DNA from: an uncultured Parasphingopyxis sp.
GTDB lineage: Bacteria > Pseudomonadota > Alphaproteobacteria > Sphingomonadales > Sphingomonadaceae
DNA length: 64,000 bases
NCBI GenBank assembly: GCA_947259005.1
Contig: CAMYKP010000009.1
Coordinates: 1 to 64,000 of the forward strand
Reading direction: 5' to 3'
This document shows, in pieces, positions 6,996 through 16,956 of the stretch. The first letter of the stretch is position 1, and each line of letters opens with the position of its first letter. The position numbers and the translations under genes are program-made. Under the pieces are notes generated by a model. The model ran no database searches, was not told the origin of the DNA, and saw only the letters and a list, made by a program, of their open reading frames with translations.

Positions 6996-9524
6996 CTACA
7001 ATGTGCGTTCGCGTTCCTCGATCTCGAAGACTTCCAGCGTGTCGCCTGCCTTCACATCGTTGGTGTTTTCCAGAACGACGCCGCATTCGAGACCCGAGCG
7101 AACTTCCTCGACATCGTCCTTGAAACGCCGGAGCGACGCGATGGTCGTGGCGCTGACGATGACATCGTCGCGCATGAGCCGCGTGTGCAGTCCCTTGCGA
7201 ATAAGGCCCTCGGTGACGAGCAGGCCTGCTGCCTTGTCCTTCTTGCCGGCAGGGAAGACTTCCTTGACCTCGGCGCGCCCAACGACATTCTCGATCCGCT
7301 CGGGGCCGAGTTCGCCGGCCATTTCGGCCCTGATCTCGTCGAGCAGGTTATAGATGATGTCATAATAGCGCATTTCGACGCCATCGCGCTTTGCGAATTC
7401 GCGCGCCTTGGCGTTGCCGCGAACGTTGAAGCCGATAATCGGTGCCTTGGAAGCGGCCGCCAGCGTAACATCGCTTTCGGTAATCCCGCCAACGCCGGAA
7501 TGGAGCACACGGACCTTGATATCGTCTGTCGATATTTCTTCCAGCGAGCTGATGATCGCCTCGACCGAGCCCTGCACATCGCCCTTGATGACAAGCGGGA
7601 ATTCGATCGCCTGCGCTTCGCCCATGGCCGAGAACAGATTCTCGACGCTGGTTGGAGTCTGTGTCGTCCGGGCGCGATCGATCACGTCCTGACGATATTT
7701 GGCAACTTCGCGGGCACGGGCTTCGTCCGGCACCACGGTAAGCGGATCGCCGGCACGCGGAACACCCGACAGGCCAAGCACTTCGACCGGAACAGACGGC
7801 CCGGCTTCCTTGACCTGCTTGCCCTTGTCATCAACCATGGCGCGAACCTTGCCGCTTTCGGCACCGACAACGAAAATATCGCCGGTCTTCAGCGTGCCGC
7901 GATTCACAAGCACGGTTGCTACAGGGCCGCGGCCCTTGTCGAGCTTCGCCTCGACCACCGTGGCTTCCGCCTGGCGATCCGGATTGGCTTTCAGTTCGAG
8001 GAGCTCTGCCTGAAGCAGGATTTTCTCGGTCAGCTCTTCAAGACCATCGCCCTTGAGCGCCGATACTTCCACATCCTGCACATCGCCGGACATCTCTTCG
8101 ACGATCACTTCATGCTCGAGCAGCCGTTCCCGCACTTTTTGCGGATTGGCGCCCTCGACATCCATCTTGTTGATGGCGACGATCATCGGCACGCCGGCTG
8201 CCTTGGTGTGATTGATGGCCTCGATCGTCTGCGGCATGATGCCGTCATCGGCCGCAACGACCAGAATGACGATGTCGGTAACATTCGCTCCGCGAGCCCG
8301 CATTTGCGAAAATGCAGCGTGGCCCGGCGTATCGAGGAAGGTGATCTTCTGGCCACCCTTGGTCTCGACCTGATAGGCGCCGATATGCTGGGTGATACCG
8401 CCGGCCTCTCCGGATACGACCGTGCTTCCCCGCAACGCATCGAGCACGCTGGTTTTGCCATGATCGACATGACCCATGACGGTAACCACGGGAGGCCGGG
8501 GTTTCATGTCCTCGGGCTTGTCTTCTTCGCCTTCCATGCCGAGTTCGACATCGGATTCCGAAACGCGCTGGATATTGTGCCCGAATTCGGTGACGAGCAG
8601 CTCTGCCGTGTCCTGGTCGATCGTCTGATTGACGGTTACCGGCATGCCCATTTTGAACAGCGATTTGACGAGATCGGCGCCCCGTTCTTCCATCCGCTTG
8701 GCAAGCTCGCTCACCGTGATGGCTTCCGGTACGACTACATCCCGGACGCGCTTGACCTGTGGGCCGTCATCCTGATGCGCGCGTTTTTCCTTGTCCTTTT
8801 CGCGCGCGCGTTTCAGCGCGGCGAGGGACCGCGAACGCGGGCTGCCATCGCCGTCGCGCAGTGCGCGGTTGACGGTAAGCTTTGAGCGCTCCTTGCGGTC
8901 GCCCCGTTTGGGCTTGCGCGTATCTTCCTTCTTCTTTTCCGGCCGTTTTGGTTTGGCGACCGGCGTGAAAGTACGCGGAGCGGGTTTTGCAGGATCGAGC
9001 TTCGGTCCGCCAACTTCCGATTCGGCTGCAGGTGCAGCCTCTTCGGTTTCGACGGCTTCGACGCTCTCTTCTTCCACCACTTCGGGAGCAGCTTCGGCTT
9101 CGCGATTGCTCTTGGCGCGTTTCGCTTCGTCCTGAGTTGCCTGCTTCTTGGCTTCTTCCTCGCGGCGGCTCTGGTCCTCAAGCTGTGCCAGACGGGCTTC
9201 TTCGGCCTCGCGCAGCAGCTTTTCCTGCCTTTCCTTGCGGCTCAGCGTCTCGTCGGCTTCGCTCTTCTTCCTGGCCGCCGGCGGAGGAGGCGGAGGAGGC
9301 GGTGCGGCAGGCGCAGGAGCTGCCGGAGCCGGCGCTTCCTGGGCTTCCTCGACGGGCGCAGGCGCGGGGGTTTCACCGGGCTTGGTAAGCACGCGACGTT
9401 TCTTGCGCTCGACCACGACCGTGTTCTTGCGGCCATGGCTGAACTGCTGCTGCACTTTCCCCTCGACGGTGCGCTTCACGCCGAGTGTACGGGTGCCAAG
9501 TGTCTTTTTACTATCGTCGCTCAT
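6996..9524 (-). CDS. infB: Translation initiation factor IF-2
   Basis: GTPase that positions fMet-tRNA on the 30S subunit and promotes subunit joining. 842 residues: a long disordered N-terminus with an eight-proline run (about residues 75-82) and many Glu/Lys/Ala repeats, the IF2_N domain, and the G1 motif GHVDHGKTS at 351-359. Then come [12 protein letters not shown], domain II and the C-terminal fMet-tRNA-binding domain ending ..[15 protein letters not shown] 9524 overlaps the stop of the YlxR gene (ATGA), so translation is coupled within the rimP-nusA-ylxR-infB operon. Confidence 0.98.
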   Translation of the reverse strand: MSDDSKKTLGTRTLGVKRTVEGKVQQQFSHGRKNTVVVERKKRRVLTKPGETPAPAPVEEAQEAPAPAAPAPAAPPPPPPPPAARKKSEADETLSRKERQEKLLREAEEARLAQLEDQSRREEEAKKQATQDEAKRAKSNREAEAAPEVVEEESVEAVETEEAAPAAESEVGGPKLDPAKPAPRTFTPVAKPKRPEKKKEDTRKPKRGDRKERSKLTVNRALRDGDGSPRSRSLAALKRAREKDKEKRAHQDDGPQVKRVRDVVVPEAITVSELAKRMEERGADLVKSLFKMGMPVTVNQTIDQDTAELLVTEFGHNIQRVSESDVELGMEGEEDKPEDMKPRPPVVTVMGHVDHGKTSVLDALRGSTVVSGEAGGITQHIGAYQVETKGGQKITFLDTPGHAAFSQMRARGANVTDIVILVVAADDGIMPQTIEAINHTKAAGVPMIVAINKMDVEGANPQKVRERLLEHEVIVEEMSGDVQDVEVSALKGDGLEELTEKILLQAELLELKANPDRQAEATVVEAKLDKGRGPVATVLVNRGTLKTGDIFVVGAESGKVRAMVDDKGKQVKEAGPSVPVEVLGLSGVPRAGDPLTVVPDEARAREVAKYRQDVIDRARTTQTPTSVENLFSAMGEAQAIEFPLVIKGDVQGSVEAIISSLEEISTDDIKVRVLHSGVGGITESDVTLAAASKAPIIGFNVRGNAKAREFAKRDGVEMRYYDIIYNLLDEIRAEMAGELGPERIENVVGRAEVKEVFPAGKKDKAAGLLVTEGLIRKGLHTRLMRDDVIVSATTIASLRRFKDDVEEVRSGLECGVVLENTNDVKAGDTLEVFEIEERERTL

Positions 9525-10264
9525 TCTAAGCCTTTGTTTTTCAACTCGTTACGGTTCAATTCCGGCGAGTTATTCCCGCCGGGACCGGTCGTATCATTCG
9601 ATCCAGAAAATTCCATCCAGCGCGAGATTGCGCCTGATACACGCATTGCGGCCCGTTCGTCCACAATCGCGATATGCACGACATTATCTCGCCCCAGCGC
9701 CTCGGCCAATATGGTGCGGTTAGCCGGAATAACCAACCCCCTCATATCGCTGCCTTCGGCTTCCATGCCAACGCGCCATGCCTGATCCAGTTTCCGGCAG
9801 CCATCTTCCGCCGCATCGGCGGCATGAAGCAGCAGATGCACCTTGCCGGCCCGCGCCGCATCGCGCAGTTTTTCCGACCCCGTGATCAGCTTGCCGCCCC
9901 GTGCTTCCAGGCCGAGGCGATCAAGCGCATTGCGTTCAAGGGCATCGGCGATCCTGTCTCCAAGGTCGTCCGGTATCCGGAAATCACCGGTCTTGAAGGC
10001 GCGGGCCAGGCCGCCCTTCAGTTTTCCGTTCGCCAGCGACGCAGCAAAAAGCGCGCCATCGGGCGATATCCAGGCACCGCGTCCGGGCGCCTTGGCCCGT
10101 ACATCGGGCCGGATATCCCCATCGGGCGACAGTGCCAGACGGATCAGTGCAGCGCGCGGGCGTACCTCGCCCGAAAGGATGCATTTCCTTTCAGGGTCCG
10201 GCGCACCTTTCTTTTCGGGGCGCTTGTGCGGCTTCAGGCCGTCCGGGGTCTCATTGCTCGCCAT
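9521..10264 (-). CDS. YlxR (DUF448) / L7Ae two-domain RNA-binding protein
   Basis: 247 residues from ATG 10264, chosen because it starts [17 protein letters not shown] and overlaps the nusA stop by 14 bases. A start further upstream at 10381 would run deep into nusA. The N-terminal domain has the YlxR motif RKCILSGE, with RLALSPDGDIRPDVRAKAPG and GRGAWI (about residues 25-75). The second half is an L7Ae/L30e-like fold, with KLITGSEKLRDAARAGKVHLLLHA and ADAAEDGCRKL. The fused form is normal in alphaproteobacteria. It sits between nusA and infB and probably binds RNA, perhaps RNase P RNA or the ribosome. Confidence 0.92.
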   Translation of the reverse strand: MASNETPDGLKPHKRPEKKGAPDPERKCILSGEVRPRAALIRLALSPDGDIRPDVRAKAPGRGAWISPDGALFAASLANGKLKGGLARAFKTGDFRIPDDLGDRIADALERNALDRLGLEARGGKLITGSEKLRDAARAGKVHLLLHAADAAEDGCRKLDQAWRVGMEAEGSDMRGLVIPANRTILAEALGRDNVVHIAIVDERAAMRVSGAISRWMEFSGSNDTTGPGGNNSPELNRNELKNKGLE

Positions 10265-11885
10265 CCGCAGCTGCGTCCTCCCCGGATGTCTCTGCAGGTG
10301 CGGCTGGTTCGTCTTCATCTTCGAACCAGTGTGCACGCGCGGCCATGATGATCTCGTTGCCCTGTTCCTCGGTAAAGCCATACATGCCGAGAACGCCGCC
10401 CTTGGGCTGCGGACGGGCAGGGGCCGCCTGATCGCGGCGACGCGGTTCGGCGCGCTTCTTCTCGATCAGTTCGTCGGTTGCAAGATCGGCAAGATCGTCG
10501 AGCGTCTTGATCCCGGCTTCGCCCAGCGTGACCAGCATCGCTTCGGTCAGATAGGGCATCTCGGCCAGATCGTCTTCAACGCCCAGTTCCTTGCGGCGAT
10601 TGCGGGCAGCTTCTTCGCGTTTTTCGAGACCTTCGACGGCACGCGCCTGCAGTTCCGATGCGATTTCCTCGTCAAGGCCTTCGATGGCGGCGATTTCCGC
10701 CGGATCGACATAGGCGACCTCTTCAAGCTCGCTAAAGCCTTCGGCGACCAGCAGTTGCGAGAGCGTTTCATCGACATCGAGTTCGGCCTGGAACAGATCG
10801 GAGCGCTGGACGAATTCGGCCTGGCGTTTCTCGTTCGATTCGTCCTCGGTCATAATGTCGATGGCCGAACCGGTCAGCTGCGACGCGAGACGGACATTCT
10901 GGCCGCGGCGACCGATGGCGAGCGAAAGCTGGTCGTCGGGAACGACGACTTCGATCCGCTCTTCTTCCTCATCGAGCACCACGCGGCTAACCGATGCCGG
11001 CTGCAATGCGTTGACGACGAAGGTAGCGAGGTCGTCGGACCAGGGAATGATGTCGATCTTCTCGCCATGCATTTCCTGAACGACGGCCTGAACGCGGCTG
11101 CCTTTCATGCCGACACAGGCGCCGACCGGATCGATCGAGCCATCATGGCTGATGACACCGATCTTGGCCCGGCTCCCCGGATCACGGGCAGCGGCCTTGA
11201 TCTCGATAATGCCGTCATAGATTTCCGGCACTTCCTGCGCGAACAATTTGCGCATGAAATCGGGATGCGCGCGGCTGAGGAAAATCTGCGGCCCGCGATT
11301 TTCGCGCACGACCTTGAGGATCAGCGAGCGGATGCGATCGCCGACGCGGACGATCTCGCGCGGGATCTGCGCATCGCGGCGGATAACGCCTTCGGCGCGG
11401 CCCAGATCGACGACAACATGTCCGAACTCGACCCGCTTGACGACGCCGGTGATGATCTCGCCGGCGCGGTCCTTGAATTCCTCATACTGGCGCTCGCGCT
11501 CGGCTTCGCGGACCTTCTGGAAGATCACCTGCTTCGATGCCTGTGCGGCGATGCGGCCAAATTCGATGGGCGGCAGCGGATCGACGATAAAATCGCCAAT
11601 TACGGCCTTGGGATCCAGCTTCTGTGCGCCTTTCAGGTCGACCTGCTTGAAATAATCCTCAACCTCTTCGACCACCTCGACAACGCGCCACAGGCGCAGG
11701 TCGCCGGTTTCGGTGTCGATCTTCGCGCGGATATCATTCTCGGCACCGTAGCGGGCGCGGGCGGCGCGCTGGATCGCGTCTTCCATCGCCTCGATGACGA
11801 TCGCCTTGTCGATGATCTTCTCGCGCGCCACGGCATCGGCAATGGCAAGCAGTTCAGCTTTGTTGGCGGAAATGGCAGAGGCCAT
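10251..11885 (-). CDS. nusA: Transcription termination/antitermination protein NusA
   Basis: Binds RNA polymerase and modulates pausing, termination and antitermination. 544 residues. Visible in order are the N-terminal RNAP-binding domain (residues 1-130), an S1 domain (about 135-200, ..[21 protein letters not shown]..), two KH domains ([19 protein letters not shown], then [20 protein letters not shown]), and two C-terminal helix-hairpin-helix acidic repeats. The C-terminus ends in acidic Glu/Asp/Ala repeats. The start lies 5 bases after rimP, which makes the usual rimP-nusA operon. Confidence 0.98.
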   Translation of the reverse strand: MASAISANKAELLAIADAVAREKIIDKAIVIEAMEDAIQRAARARYGAENDIRAKIDTETGDLRLWRVVEVVEEVEDYFKQVDLKGAQKLDPKAVIGDFIVDPLPPIEFGRIAAQASKQVIFQKVREAERERQYEEFKDRAGEIITGVVKRVEFGHVVVDLGRAEGVIRRDAQIPREIVRVGDRIRSLILKVVRENRGPQIFLSRAHPDFMRKLFAQEVPEIYDGIIEIKAAARDPGSRAKIGVISHDGSIDPVGACVGMKGSRVQAVVQEMHGEKIDIIPWSDDLATFVVNALQPASVSRVVLDEEEERIEVVVPDDQLSLAIGRRGQNVRLASQLTGSAIDIMTEDESNEKRQAEFVQRSDLFQAELDVDETLSQLLVAEGFSELEEVAYVDPAEIAAIEGLDEEIASELQARAVEGLEKREEAARNRRKELGVEDDLAEMPYLTEAMLVTLGEAGIKTLDDLADLATDELIEKKRAEPRRRDQAAPARPQPKGGVLGMYGFTEEQGNEIIMAARAHWFEDEDEPAAPAETSGEDAAADGEQ

Positions 11886-11890
11886 ATCGG

Positions 11891-12415
11891 TTATCCTTCT
11901 TCCTTGATCGTTTCCGCGCCTTCAGTCGAAAGCGGGGCGGTTTCTGCAATGAGTTTGTCGGTCAAGACCAGCTTGGCCGAATGAATATTCTTGAAATCGA
12001 AAACATGATCGTCCTTGCCGGCGACGGCGGCGTGGATCGCTTCGCCTTCCCGGCCCGTGATCACGCCCTTGAGCTGTTTCTTGCCGAGTACGGGTTCGAT
12101 CAGGTTGATCCGCGCCTCATGCCCGGCCCAGTCGTCGAAATCGGTAAGGCGGGTCAGGGGGCGATCGATGCCCGGCGACGATACTTCGAGCCGGTACGCG
12201 TCTTCGATCGGATCCTTTTCGTCGAGCATTTCGGAAAGCGCACGGGAAATCGCGGCGCAATCCTCAATCACGAGCTGGCGCGTATCTTCGCGCTCGGCCA
12301 TCACCTGCAACACGGGGCCGTCTTCGCCGCTCATCATCTTGACGCGCACGAGCGCAAAGCCGAGCTTTTCGACTTCGGGTTCGATCATCTGCGTCAATGC
12401 GGCAATATCCGCCAT
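11891..12415 (-). CDS. rimP: Ribosome maturation factor RimP
   Basis: Needed for 30S subunit maturation in the cytoplasm. 174 residues with the family's two domains: an N-terminal alpha/beta part (LTQMIEPEVEKLGFALVRV), the diagnostic LEVSSPGIDRPLTRLTDFDD near residue 87, and a C-terminal SH3-like barrel containing VTGREGEAI. It is the first gene of the rimP-nusA-ylxR-infB-rbfA operon, and a promoter-like element lies about 95 bases upstream. Confidence 0.96.
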   Translation of the reverse strand: MADIAALTQMIEPEVEKLGFALVRVKMMSGEDGPVLQVMAEREDTRQLVIEDCAAISRALSEMLDEKDPIEDAYRLEVSSPGIDRPLTRLTDFDDWAGHEARINLIEPVLGKKQLKGVITGREGEAIHAAVAGKDDHVFDFKNIHSAKLVLTDKLIAETAPLSTEGAETIKEEG

Positions 12416-12507
12416 GCGGTCTCCGTGAAATAATACGTCTCGGCCCTGCCGGCCCGAACCTTCGGACCAGCCTCTGCAACGTTACCGATGTAGAGATAGG
12501 CAGGAGC

Positions 12508-12536
12508 TATATAGGCAGGGCTTGTGCAGGGAGCAA
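12508..12536 (-). promoter_or_regulatory. Probable promoter of the rimP-nusA-infB operon
   Basis: On the minus strand TTGCTC (12536-12531), a 17-base spacer and TATATA (12513-12508) form a sigma-70-like promoter. The transcript leader to rimP would be about 85-90 bases and contains the small stem CCGAA-GG-TTCGG, so some leader regulation is possible. Confidence 0.5.
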
Positions 12537-12600
12537 GTGAAACCATAAGGATGGTTCAAACGTACGGGATAAAGCCTGCCCCTTCTTGTGGAGACCGATA

Positions 12601-13743
12601 ATGCGAACTTTGCTGACCAGCCTTTCTGTCCTTGCGCTCATTGCCTGCAGCACTGCGGATAATGTGTCCGCGCAAACCGGCGAACCGGTAATCGCGGCGG
12701 CAACCGAGATATTCTCGGTCGAAGAAGTGGCAACGTTCAACGAGCCATGGGCGATGACTTTTCTGCCCGATGGCCGGGCACTGGTGACCGAAAAGAGCGG
12801 CACGATGCGTTTGTGGAGCCCTGACCAGCCGCTAGCGGAGGTGAGCGGAATTCCGGCGGTCGATTATGGCGGGCAGGGCGGTCTTGGCGATGTTGTCCTC
12901 CATCCGGATTTTGCCGAGAACGGATTGGTCTATTTCAGCTATGTCGAAGCCGGTGAAGACGATACGCGCGGCGCAGCTGTTGCGCGGGGCATATTGGTCG
13001 TGGCCGGCGACGACAGCGCGAGCCTCAATGATGTGGAGGTAGTCTGGCGACAGACGCCAAAGGTCACCGGGCGCGGCCATTACAGCCACCGGATAACCTT
13101 CTCGCCCGATGGCCAATATCTGTTCATCGCGAGCGGAGACAGGCAGAAGATGGAGCCTGCGCAGGATCTTGCCAACACGCTCGGCACGGTTATTCGCCTC
13201 AATGATGACGGGAGCGTTCCCGAGGACAATCCCTTTGCAGATCGCGGTGGCGTTACGGCGCAGATTTGGTCCTATGGCCATCGCAATATACTTGGCCTGG
13301 CCTTCGCGCCCGATGGCGCGCTCTGGGATATGGAGCATGGCCCGGCGGGCGGCGACGAACTGAATCTGGTCGAGCCGGGCGTCAATTATGGCTGGCCACT
13401 GGTTTCCAATGGCGAACATTATGACGGGACCGCCATTCCCGATCATGACACGGATTCGAGCTATCGCGCTCCGGCAATCTGGTGGACCCCGGTCATCGCG
13501 CCGGGCGGCATGATTTTCTACACGGGCGACATGTTTCCTGATCTGGCCGGCGATGTCCTGATTGCCGGGCTTTCCAGCAACGCCATCGTCCATGTCGAGA
13601 TTGACGGCGATACCGCGCGCGAAGCGGGGCGCTTTACCTTCGACAACCGGATCCGTGAAATCGAACAGGGGCCGGACGGCACGATCTGGATCCTTGAAGA
13701 TGGCGAAGAGGGCCGGATGATCCGTCTCACGGCGGGCGGTTGA
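12601..13743 (+). CDS. PQQ-dependent aldose sugar dehydrogenase, lipoprotein
   Basis: 380 residues from ATG 12601 (TGGAG ribosome binding site 8 bases upstream; a TTG start 15 bases further up is less likely). The signal peptide ends in a lipobox (LALIAC), so the protein is lipid-anchored in the periplasm. The mature part is the six-bladed beta-propeller of the soluble glucose/aldose dehydrogenase family: NEPWAMTFLPDGRALVTEK near the N-terminus, YGGQGGLGDVVLHPDF, RGHYSHRITFSPDGQYL, and WSYGHRNILGLAFAPDGALW. The last three are conserved around the PQQ and calcium site. It oxidises sugars with electrons passed to the respiratory chain. It is coupled to the next gene by a TGATG overlap. Confidence 0.9.
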   Translation: MRTLLTSLSVLALIACSTADNVSAQTGEPVIAAATEIFSVEEVATFNEPWAMTFLPDGRALVTEKSGTMRLWSPDQPLAEVSGIPAVDYGGQGGLGDVVLHPDFAENGLVYFSYVEAGEDDTRGAAVARGILVVAGDDSASLNDVEVVWRQTPKVTGRGHYSHRITFSPDGQYLFIASGDRQKMEPAQDLANTLGTVIRLNDDGSVPEDNPFADRGGVTAQIWSYGHRNILGLAFAPDGALWDMEHGPAGGDELNLVEPGVNYGWPLVSNGEHYDGTAIPDHDTDSSYRAPAIWWTPVIAPGGMIFYTGDMFPDLAGDVLIAGLSSNAIVHVEIDGDTAREAGRFTFDNRIREIEQGPDGTIWILEDGEEGRMIRLTAGG

Positions 13744-14399
13744 TGCCCGACCTGGTTCAGGTTGCCGAATATCATCGCGATCTTGGCGCGAGCCTTGAGC
13801 GGATGTTCGAAAATGCGCTGGACTGGGAGCATCTGCCCCATGTCCATGCGCGGACATTCGACAGCATCTCTATCGTCGAGGAACGGGCCAGCGGCTGGCG
13901 TGCGACGGTCGGCATGGTGGGCGGCGGCGAACTGCTGATCGATCTGGAACTTGAGCGCGATATCGGGCGATGGACGACCGACAGCTTTGCAGGCGAAGCG
14001 CTGATCGGCCGGATTGTGACCGATGCGACGGCGAACGGAACGGACGGCTGCCGCGTCGATATCGCGTTTCAATTGCCGGACGCCGATCCGGCCCAGCGCG
14101 AAGGCTTCGCCGCATATTATCCGGCGCTTTACGCCATGCTCTACGACGAAGACGAAGCGATGATGATCTCGCGCGCCGATGCTGTCGAACGCGGCCCGGC
14201 GGCGCTGGCCGAGCGGCGCACGGTTAAGCTCGCGGATGGCAGCGAAGCGTCCGTACCGCTTTATTGTCCGCACCTTGGCCTGCCGCTCGATGCGGAGCCG
14301 GACGGCGATGGCACGATCACCTGCCCCTGGCATGGCTACCGCTTCGATATTGCCAGCGGGAAATGCATCAGCGGCGCAGCCTGTAGCTGGGCCGTATAA
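13743..14399 (+). CDS. Rieske-type iron protein with domains in reversed order
   Basis: 218 residues, start ATG 13743 overlapping the upstream stop. The N-terminal part carries ENALDWEHLPHVH, in which Asp27-x2-His30-x4-His35 fits the mononuclear iron site of Rieske oxygenases. Acidic residues Asp135 and Asp137 could complete it. The C-terminal part has a full Rieske pattern: Cys175-Pro-His177, then after 16 residues Cys194-Pro-Trp-His197 followed by GYRFD. In ordinary Rieske oxygenases the Rieske domain comes first. The substrate is unknown. No reductase or ferredoxin gene is adjacent. The partner is the sugar dehydrogenase gene. Confidence 0.75.
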   Translation: MPDLVQVAEYHRDLGASLERMFENALDWEHLPHVHARTFDSISIVEERASGWRATVGMVGGGELLIDLELERDIGRWTTDSFAGEALIGRIVTDATANGTDGCRVDIAFQLPDADPAQREGFAAYYPALYAMLYDEDEAMMISRADAVERGPAALAERRTVKLADGSEASVPLYCPHLGLPLDAEPDGDGTITCPWHGYRFDIASGKCISGAACSWAV

Positions 14400-14401
14400 A
14401 G

Positions 14402-14758
14402 CTACCAGCTTTTGCCGTCCGGATAGCGGGTTTCGACCCCGTCCAGAAAATCCTCTGCAAACAGGCGGGAATTGACGCCCATGCGCGGATGGGGGTCATC
14501 CTCCAGCGGAACCCAATGGGTCGTTGTGCCGCAAGTCGGGCAATGATGGGTGGCGAGTGAGGCCGGAGACAAATCGGCCCGAACATAGCCTGTCGTCTCT
14601 CCTGAAATCTTGACCTCATGTGAAGCGTAATAAGCCCAGAGCCCGCCAAGGCTGCGGCACAGGCTGCAATTGCATTCATTCACATAGTCAGGCGTGCGGG
14701 CGACCGTAACGCGTACATTTCCGCAATGGCACTGGCCGGTGATGGGTTTGGCGCTCAT
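14402..14758 (-). CDS. GFA (glutathione-dependent formaldehyde-activating) family protein
   Basis: 118 residues with the zinc-binding Cys pattern of the Mss4-like GFA fold: QCHCGNVRV (Cys10, Cys12), NECNCSLCRSLGG (three Cys), and HHCPTCGT. Members are annotated after a formaldehyde-activating enzyme, but most have no demonstrated activity, so only the fold is claimed. ATG 14758 overlaps the trmB stop (ATGA), so it is translated from the metK-matB-trmB transcript. It is convergent with the Rieske gene, with two bases between the stops. Confidence 0.88.
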   Translation of the reverse strand: MSAKPITGQCHCGNVRVTVARTPDYVNECNCSLCRSLGGLWAYYASHEVKISGETTGYVRADLSPASLATHHCPTCGTTTHWVPLEDDPHPRMGVNSRLFAEDFLDGVETRYPDGKSW

Positions 14759-15438
14759 GCTTTCAGGTACCGGAAATACCAGACTTCATGCCCTTTTTTC
14801 CGGGCTTTGCGCTCGAAGCGGGTTTCCGGCCAGTCTGCCGGGCGGACAAGGAAATCGGCGGGTGTTCGCGCCTGCCATGCGAAATCCTTGCGCTGCCGCA
14901 TGATCATCATCGCCCAGCGGCAATAGACGGGATGGTCTGTTCCCAGCCGGAATTCGCCGCCGGGTTTCAGCTTGGCGGCGATCATGTCGAGCGGCCCGTG
15001 ATTGATCATCCGGCGTTTCGCATGGCGCGCTTTGCGCCATGGGTCGGGGTGGAGCAGGTATAAGCGGTCGAGCGAGCCGTCGGGCAGGCGCTCGAGTGCA
15101 TCGAGCGCGTCGCCCATATGGATGCGGATGTTGGCAAGGTTGCGGTCGCGGATATGGCCGAGCGCGCCGACTACGCCGTTCACGAAATGCTCGCAGCCGA
15201 TGAACCCGGTCCCGGGCCGGGCTTCTGCCTGTGCGGCGAGGTGTTCGCCCGATCCGAAGCCGATCTCGAACTCAAGCGGCCGCGTGTCGCCGAACAGGGT
15301 TTGCGCATCGAGCGGCCCTTCTTCGGGCACGGCGATCCCGGGCAGCATCGTCTCGAGCATCTCCTGTTGGCCAGCACGCAGCTTGTGCCCTTTGGAGCGG
15401 CCATAGAGACGGCGGATGGAGGCGGGATCGACGGCCAT
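14755..15438 (-). CDS. trmB: tRNA (guanine(46)-N7)-methyltransferase
   Basis: SAM-dependent methylation of G46 in the tRNA variable loop. 227 residues. The SAM motif LEFEIGFGSGEHL (about residues 54-66), GCEHFVNGVV and the family signature LYLLHPDPWRKARHAKRR (about 127-144) are clear. The C-terminal RFERKARKKGHEVWYF is also typical. It follows matB with a TGATG overlap. Being downstream of metK, its SAM-producing partner, is the common alphaproteobacterial order. Confidence 0.97.
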   Translation of the reverse strand: MAVDPASIRRLYGRSKGHKLRAGQQEMLETMLPGIAVPEEGPLDAQTLFGDTRPLEFEIGFGSGEHLAAQAEARPGTGFIGCEHFVNGVVGALGHIRDRNLANIRIHMGDALDALERLPDGSLDRLYLLHPDPWRKARHAKRRMINHGPLDMIAAKLKPGGEFRLGTDHPVYCRWAMMIMRQRKDFAWQARTPADFLVRPADWPETRFERKARKKGHEVWYFRYLKA

Positions 15439-16946
15439 CAGGCTGCAAACAACCCGCTATGCTGATCGCGCAGCTTGGCCTTCTGCACCTTGCCCATCGC
15501 ATTGCGGGGCAAGGAACCGGCAAAGAGGATCCGTCGCGGTTGTTTGAACCGGGCGAGCTGGTCGGAAATTGCCGAGAGGATTGCGTTCTCTTCAAGCGCA
15601 TCGTCCTCGCGTACCACTATGGCCACCACCGCTTCGCCAAGATCGGGATGAGCGACGCCGATCACGGCGCTTTCGGTCACGCCCGGCACAGCGTCGAGCA
15701 CAAGCTCGATTTCCTTGGGATAAATGTTGAGTCCGCCCGCGATGATCAAGTCCTTGGCGCGGCCGACAATCGCAACCCGTCCTTCGGCATCCATGGTCGC
15801 TATGTCGCCGGTGATAAAATAGCCGTCGGCGCGCATTTCTTCGGCCGTCTTGTCCGGCTTTTTCCAATAGCCCTGGAAGAGATTGGGGCCCTTGATTTCA
15901 AGAACGCCGGGCGTGCCGCGTTCGACTTCTGCGCCGCTCTCATCCGCCACGCGCGCCGCTACGCCGGGCAGGGGGAAGCCGACCGTGCCGGGGATGCGCT
16001 CCCCATCATAGGGGTTGGACGTGATCATCCCCGCCTCAGTCATCCCGTAGCGCTCGAGGATGCGGTGCCCTGTCTTGGTTTCGAAATCGGCAAAAGTGCT
16101 TTCGAGCAAGGGCGCCGAGCCGCTGATGAAGAGCCGCATATTGGCGCTGACTTCCCGGGTCAGGCCGTCATGATCGGCCAGTCGCACGTAAAAGGTGGGC
16201 ACGCCCATCAGCACCGTCGCGTCCGGCATATCGGCCAATATGGCGTCTGCGTCGAAACCGCTGTGAAAGCGGATGGTCGATCCGCCGAGCAGCGCCAGAT
16301 GCAGCGCCACGAAAAGCCCGTGGACATGGTATATCGGCAGTGCGTGGATCAGCACATCATCCGTCTGCCAATGCCAATAGTCTTTCAGCACGAGTGCATT
16401 GGAGGCGAGATTGTCGTGGCTCAGCATCGCGCCTTTCGAAAGGCCCGTTGTGCCGGAGGTGTAGAGGATCGCGGCGAGGTCATCCGGCGCCCGTTCAACC
16501 GTTTCGAACGGCACGGTCGAAGCCATTGCTTCATGCTCGGCAAGGCTGCCATGGCCCTCGGCATCGAGCGTTACGAGTTTCGCATCACCCGACAGCGGCG
16601 CAATCGCCTCCTGCCTGGCCGGATCGCAAACGACAATCGCCGGTTCGGCATCGTCGATGAAATATTCGAGTTCCGCTGGCGTGTAGGCGGTGTTGAGCGG
16701 AACATAGACCAGACCCGCCCTCAGGCTTGCCAGGTAAAGAAGAACATTCTCGACCGATTTTTCGACTTGCACGACTATGCGGTCGCCGGGCTTGCCGCCA
16801 AGGCCGACAAGCGCCTGCGCCCATTGGCCGACTATCGTGTCGAGATGGGCATAGGTCAGCCGCGTTCTGCCGCGTTCGACGATCAGGGGTTTTGCCCCTG
16901 CCTTTGCTGCTTCCTCTGCGAAGAGTGCGTAGATATTGGCGGTCAT
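15438..16946 (-). CDS. matB: Malonyl-CoA synthetase (acyl-CoA ligase) MatB
   Basis: ATP-dependent ligase forming malonyl-CoA from malonate. 502 residues, matching MatB length. The P-loop ILYTSGTTGLSKGAMLSHDN, the stretch DVLIHALPIYHVHGLF, the GVPTFYVRL and RLFISGSAPL regions, and RYGMTEAGMITSNPYDGERI closely follow Rhodopseudomonas-type MatB as I remember it. The C-terminal catalytic lysine is in NAMGKVQKAKL. It sits between metK (10 bases upstream) and trmB (TGATG overlap), an insertion into an otherwise conserved string. No malonyl-CoA decarboxylase gene is in view. Confidence 0.88.
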   Translation of the reverse strand: MTANIYALFAEEAAKAGAKPLIVERGRTRLTYAHLDTIVGQWAQALVGLGGKPGDRIVVQVEKSVENVLLYLASLRAGLVYVPLNTAYTPAELEYFIDDAEPAIVVCDPARQEAIAPLSGDAKLVTLDAEGHGSLAEHEAMASTVPFETVERAPDDLAAILYTSGTTGLSKGAMLSHDNLASNALVLKDYWHWQTDDVLIHALPIYHVHGLFVALHLALLGGSTIRFHSGFDADAILADMPDATVLMGVPTFYVRLADHDGLTREVSANMRLFISGSAPLLESTFADFETKTGHRILERYGMTEAGMITSNPYDGERIPGTVGFPLPGVAARVADESGAEVERGTPGVLEIKGPNLFQGYWKKPDKTAEEMRADGYFITGDIATMDAEGRVAIVGRAKDLIIAGGLNIYPKEIELVLDAVPGVTESAVIGVAHPDLGEAVVAIVVREDDALEENAILSAISDQLARFKQPRRILFAGSLPRNAMGKVQKAKLRDQHSGLFAA

Positions 16947-16956
16947 GCCTTGTGGT

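Noticed and set aside
6969..8885. A 638-codon plus-strand frame opposite infB
   Set aside because: The infB motifs on the minus strand are unmistakable, and the antisense product has no recognisable feature or ribosome binding site.
9843..11984. A 713-codon plus-strand frame opposite nusA and its neighbour
   Set aside because: It is a shadow of nusA and the YlxR gene, with the same antisense composition pattern.
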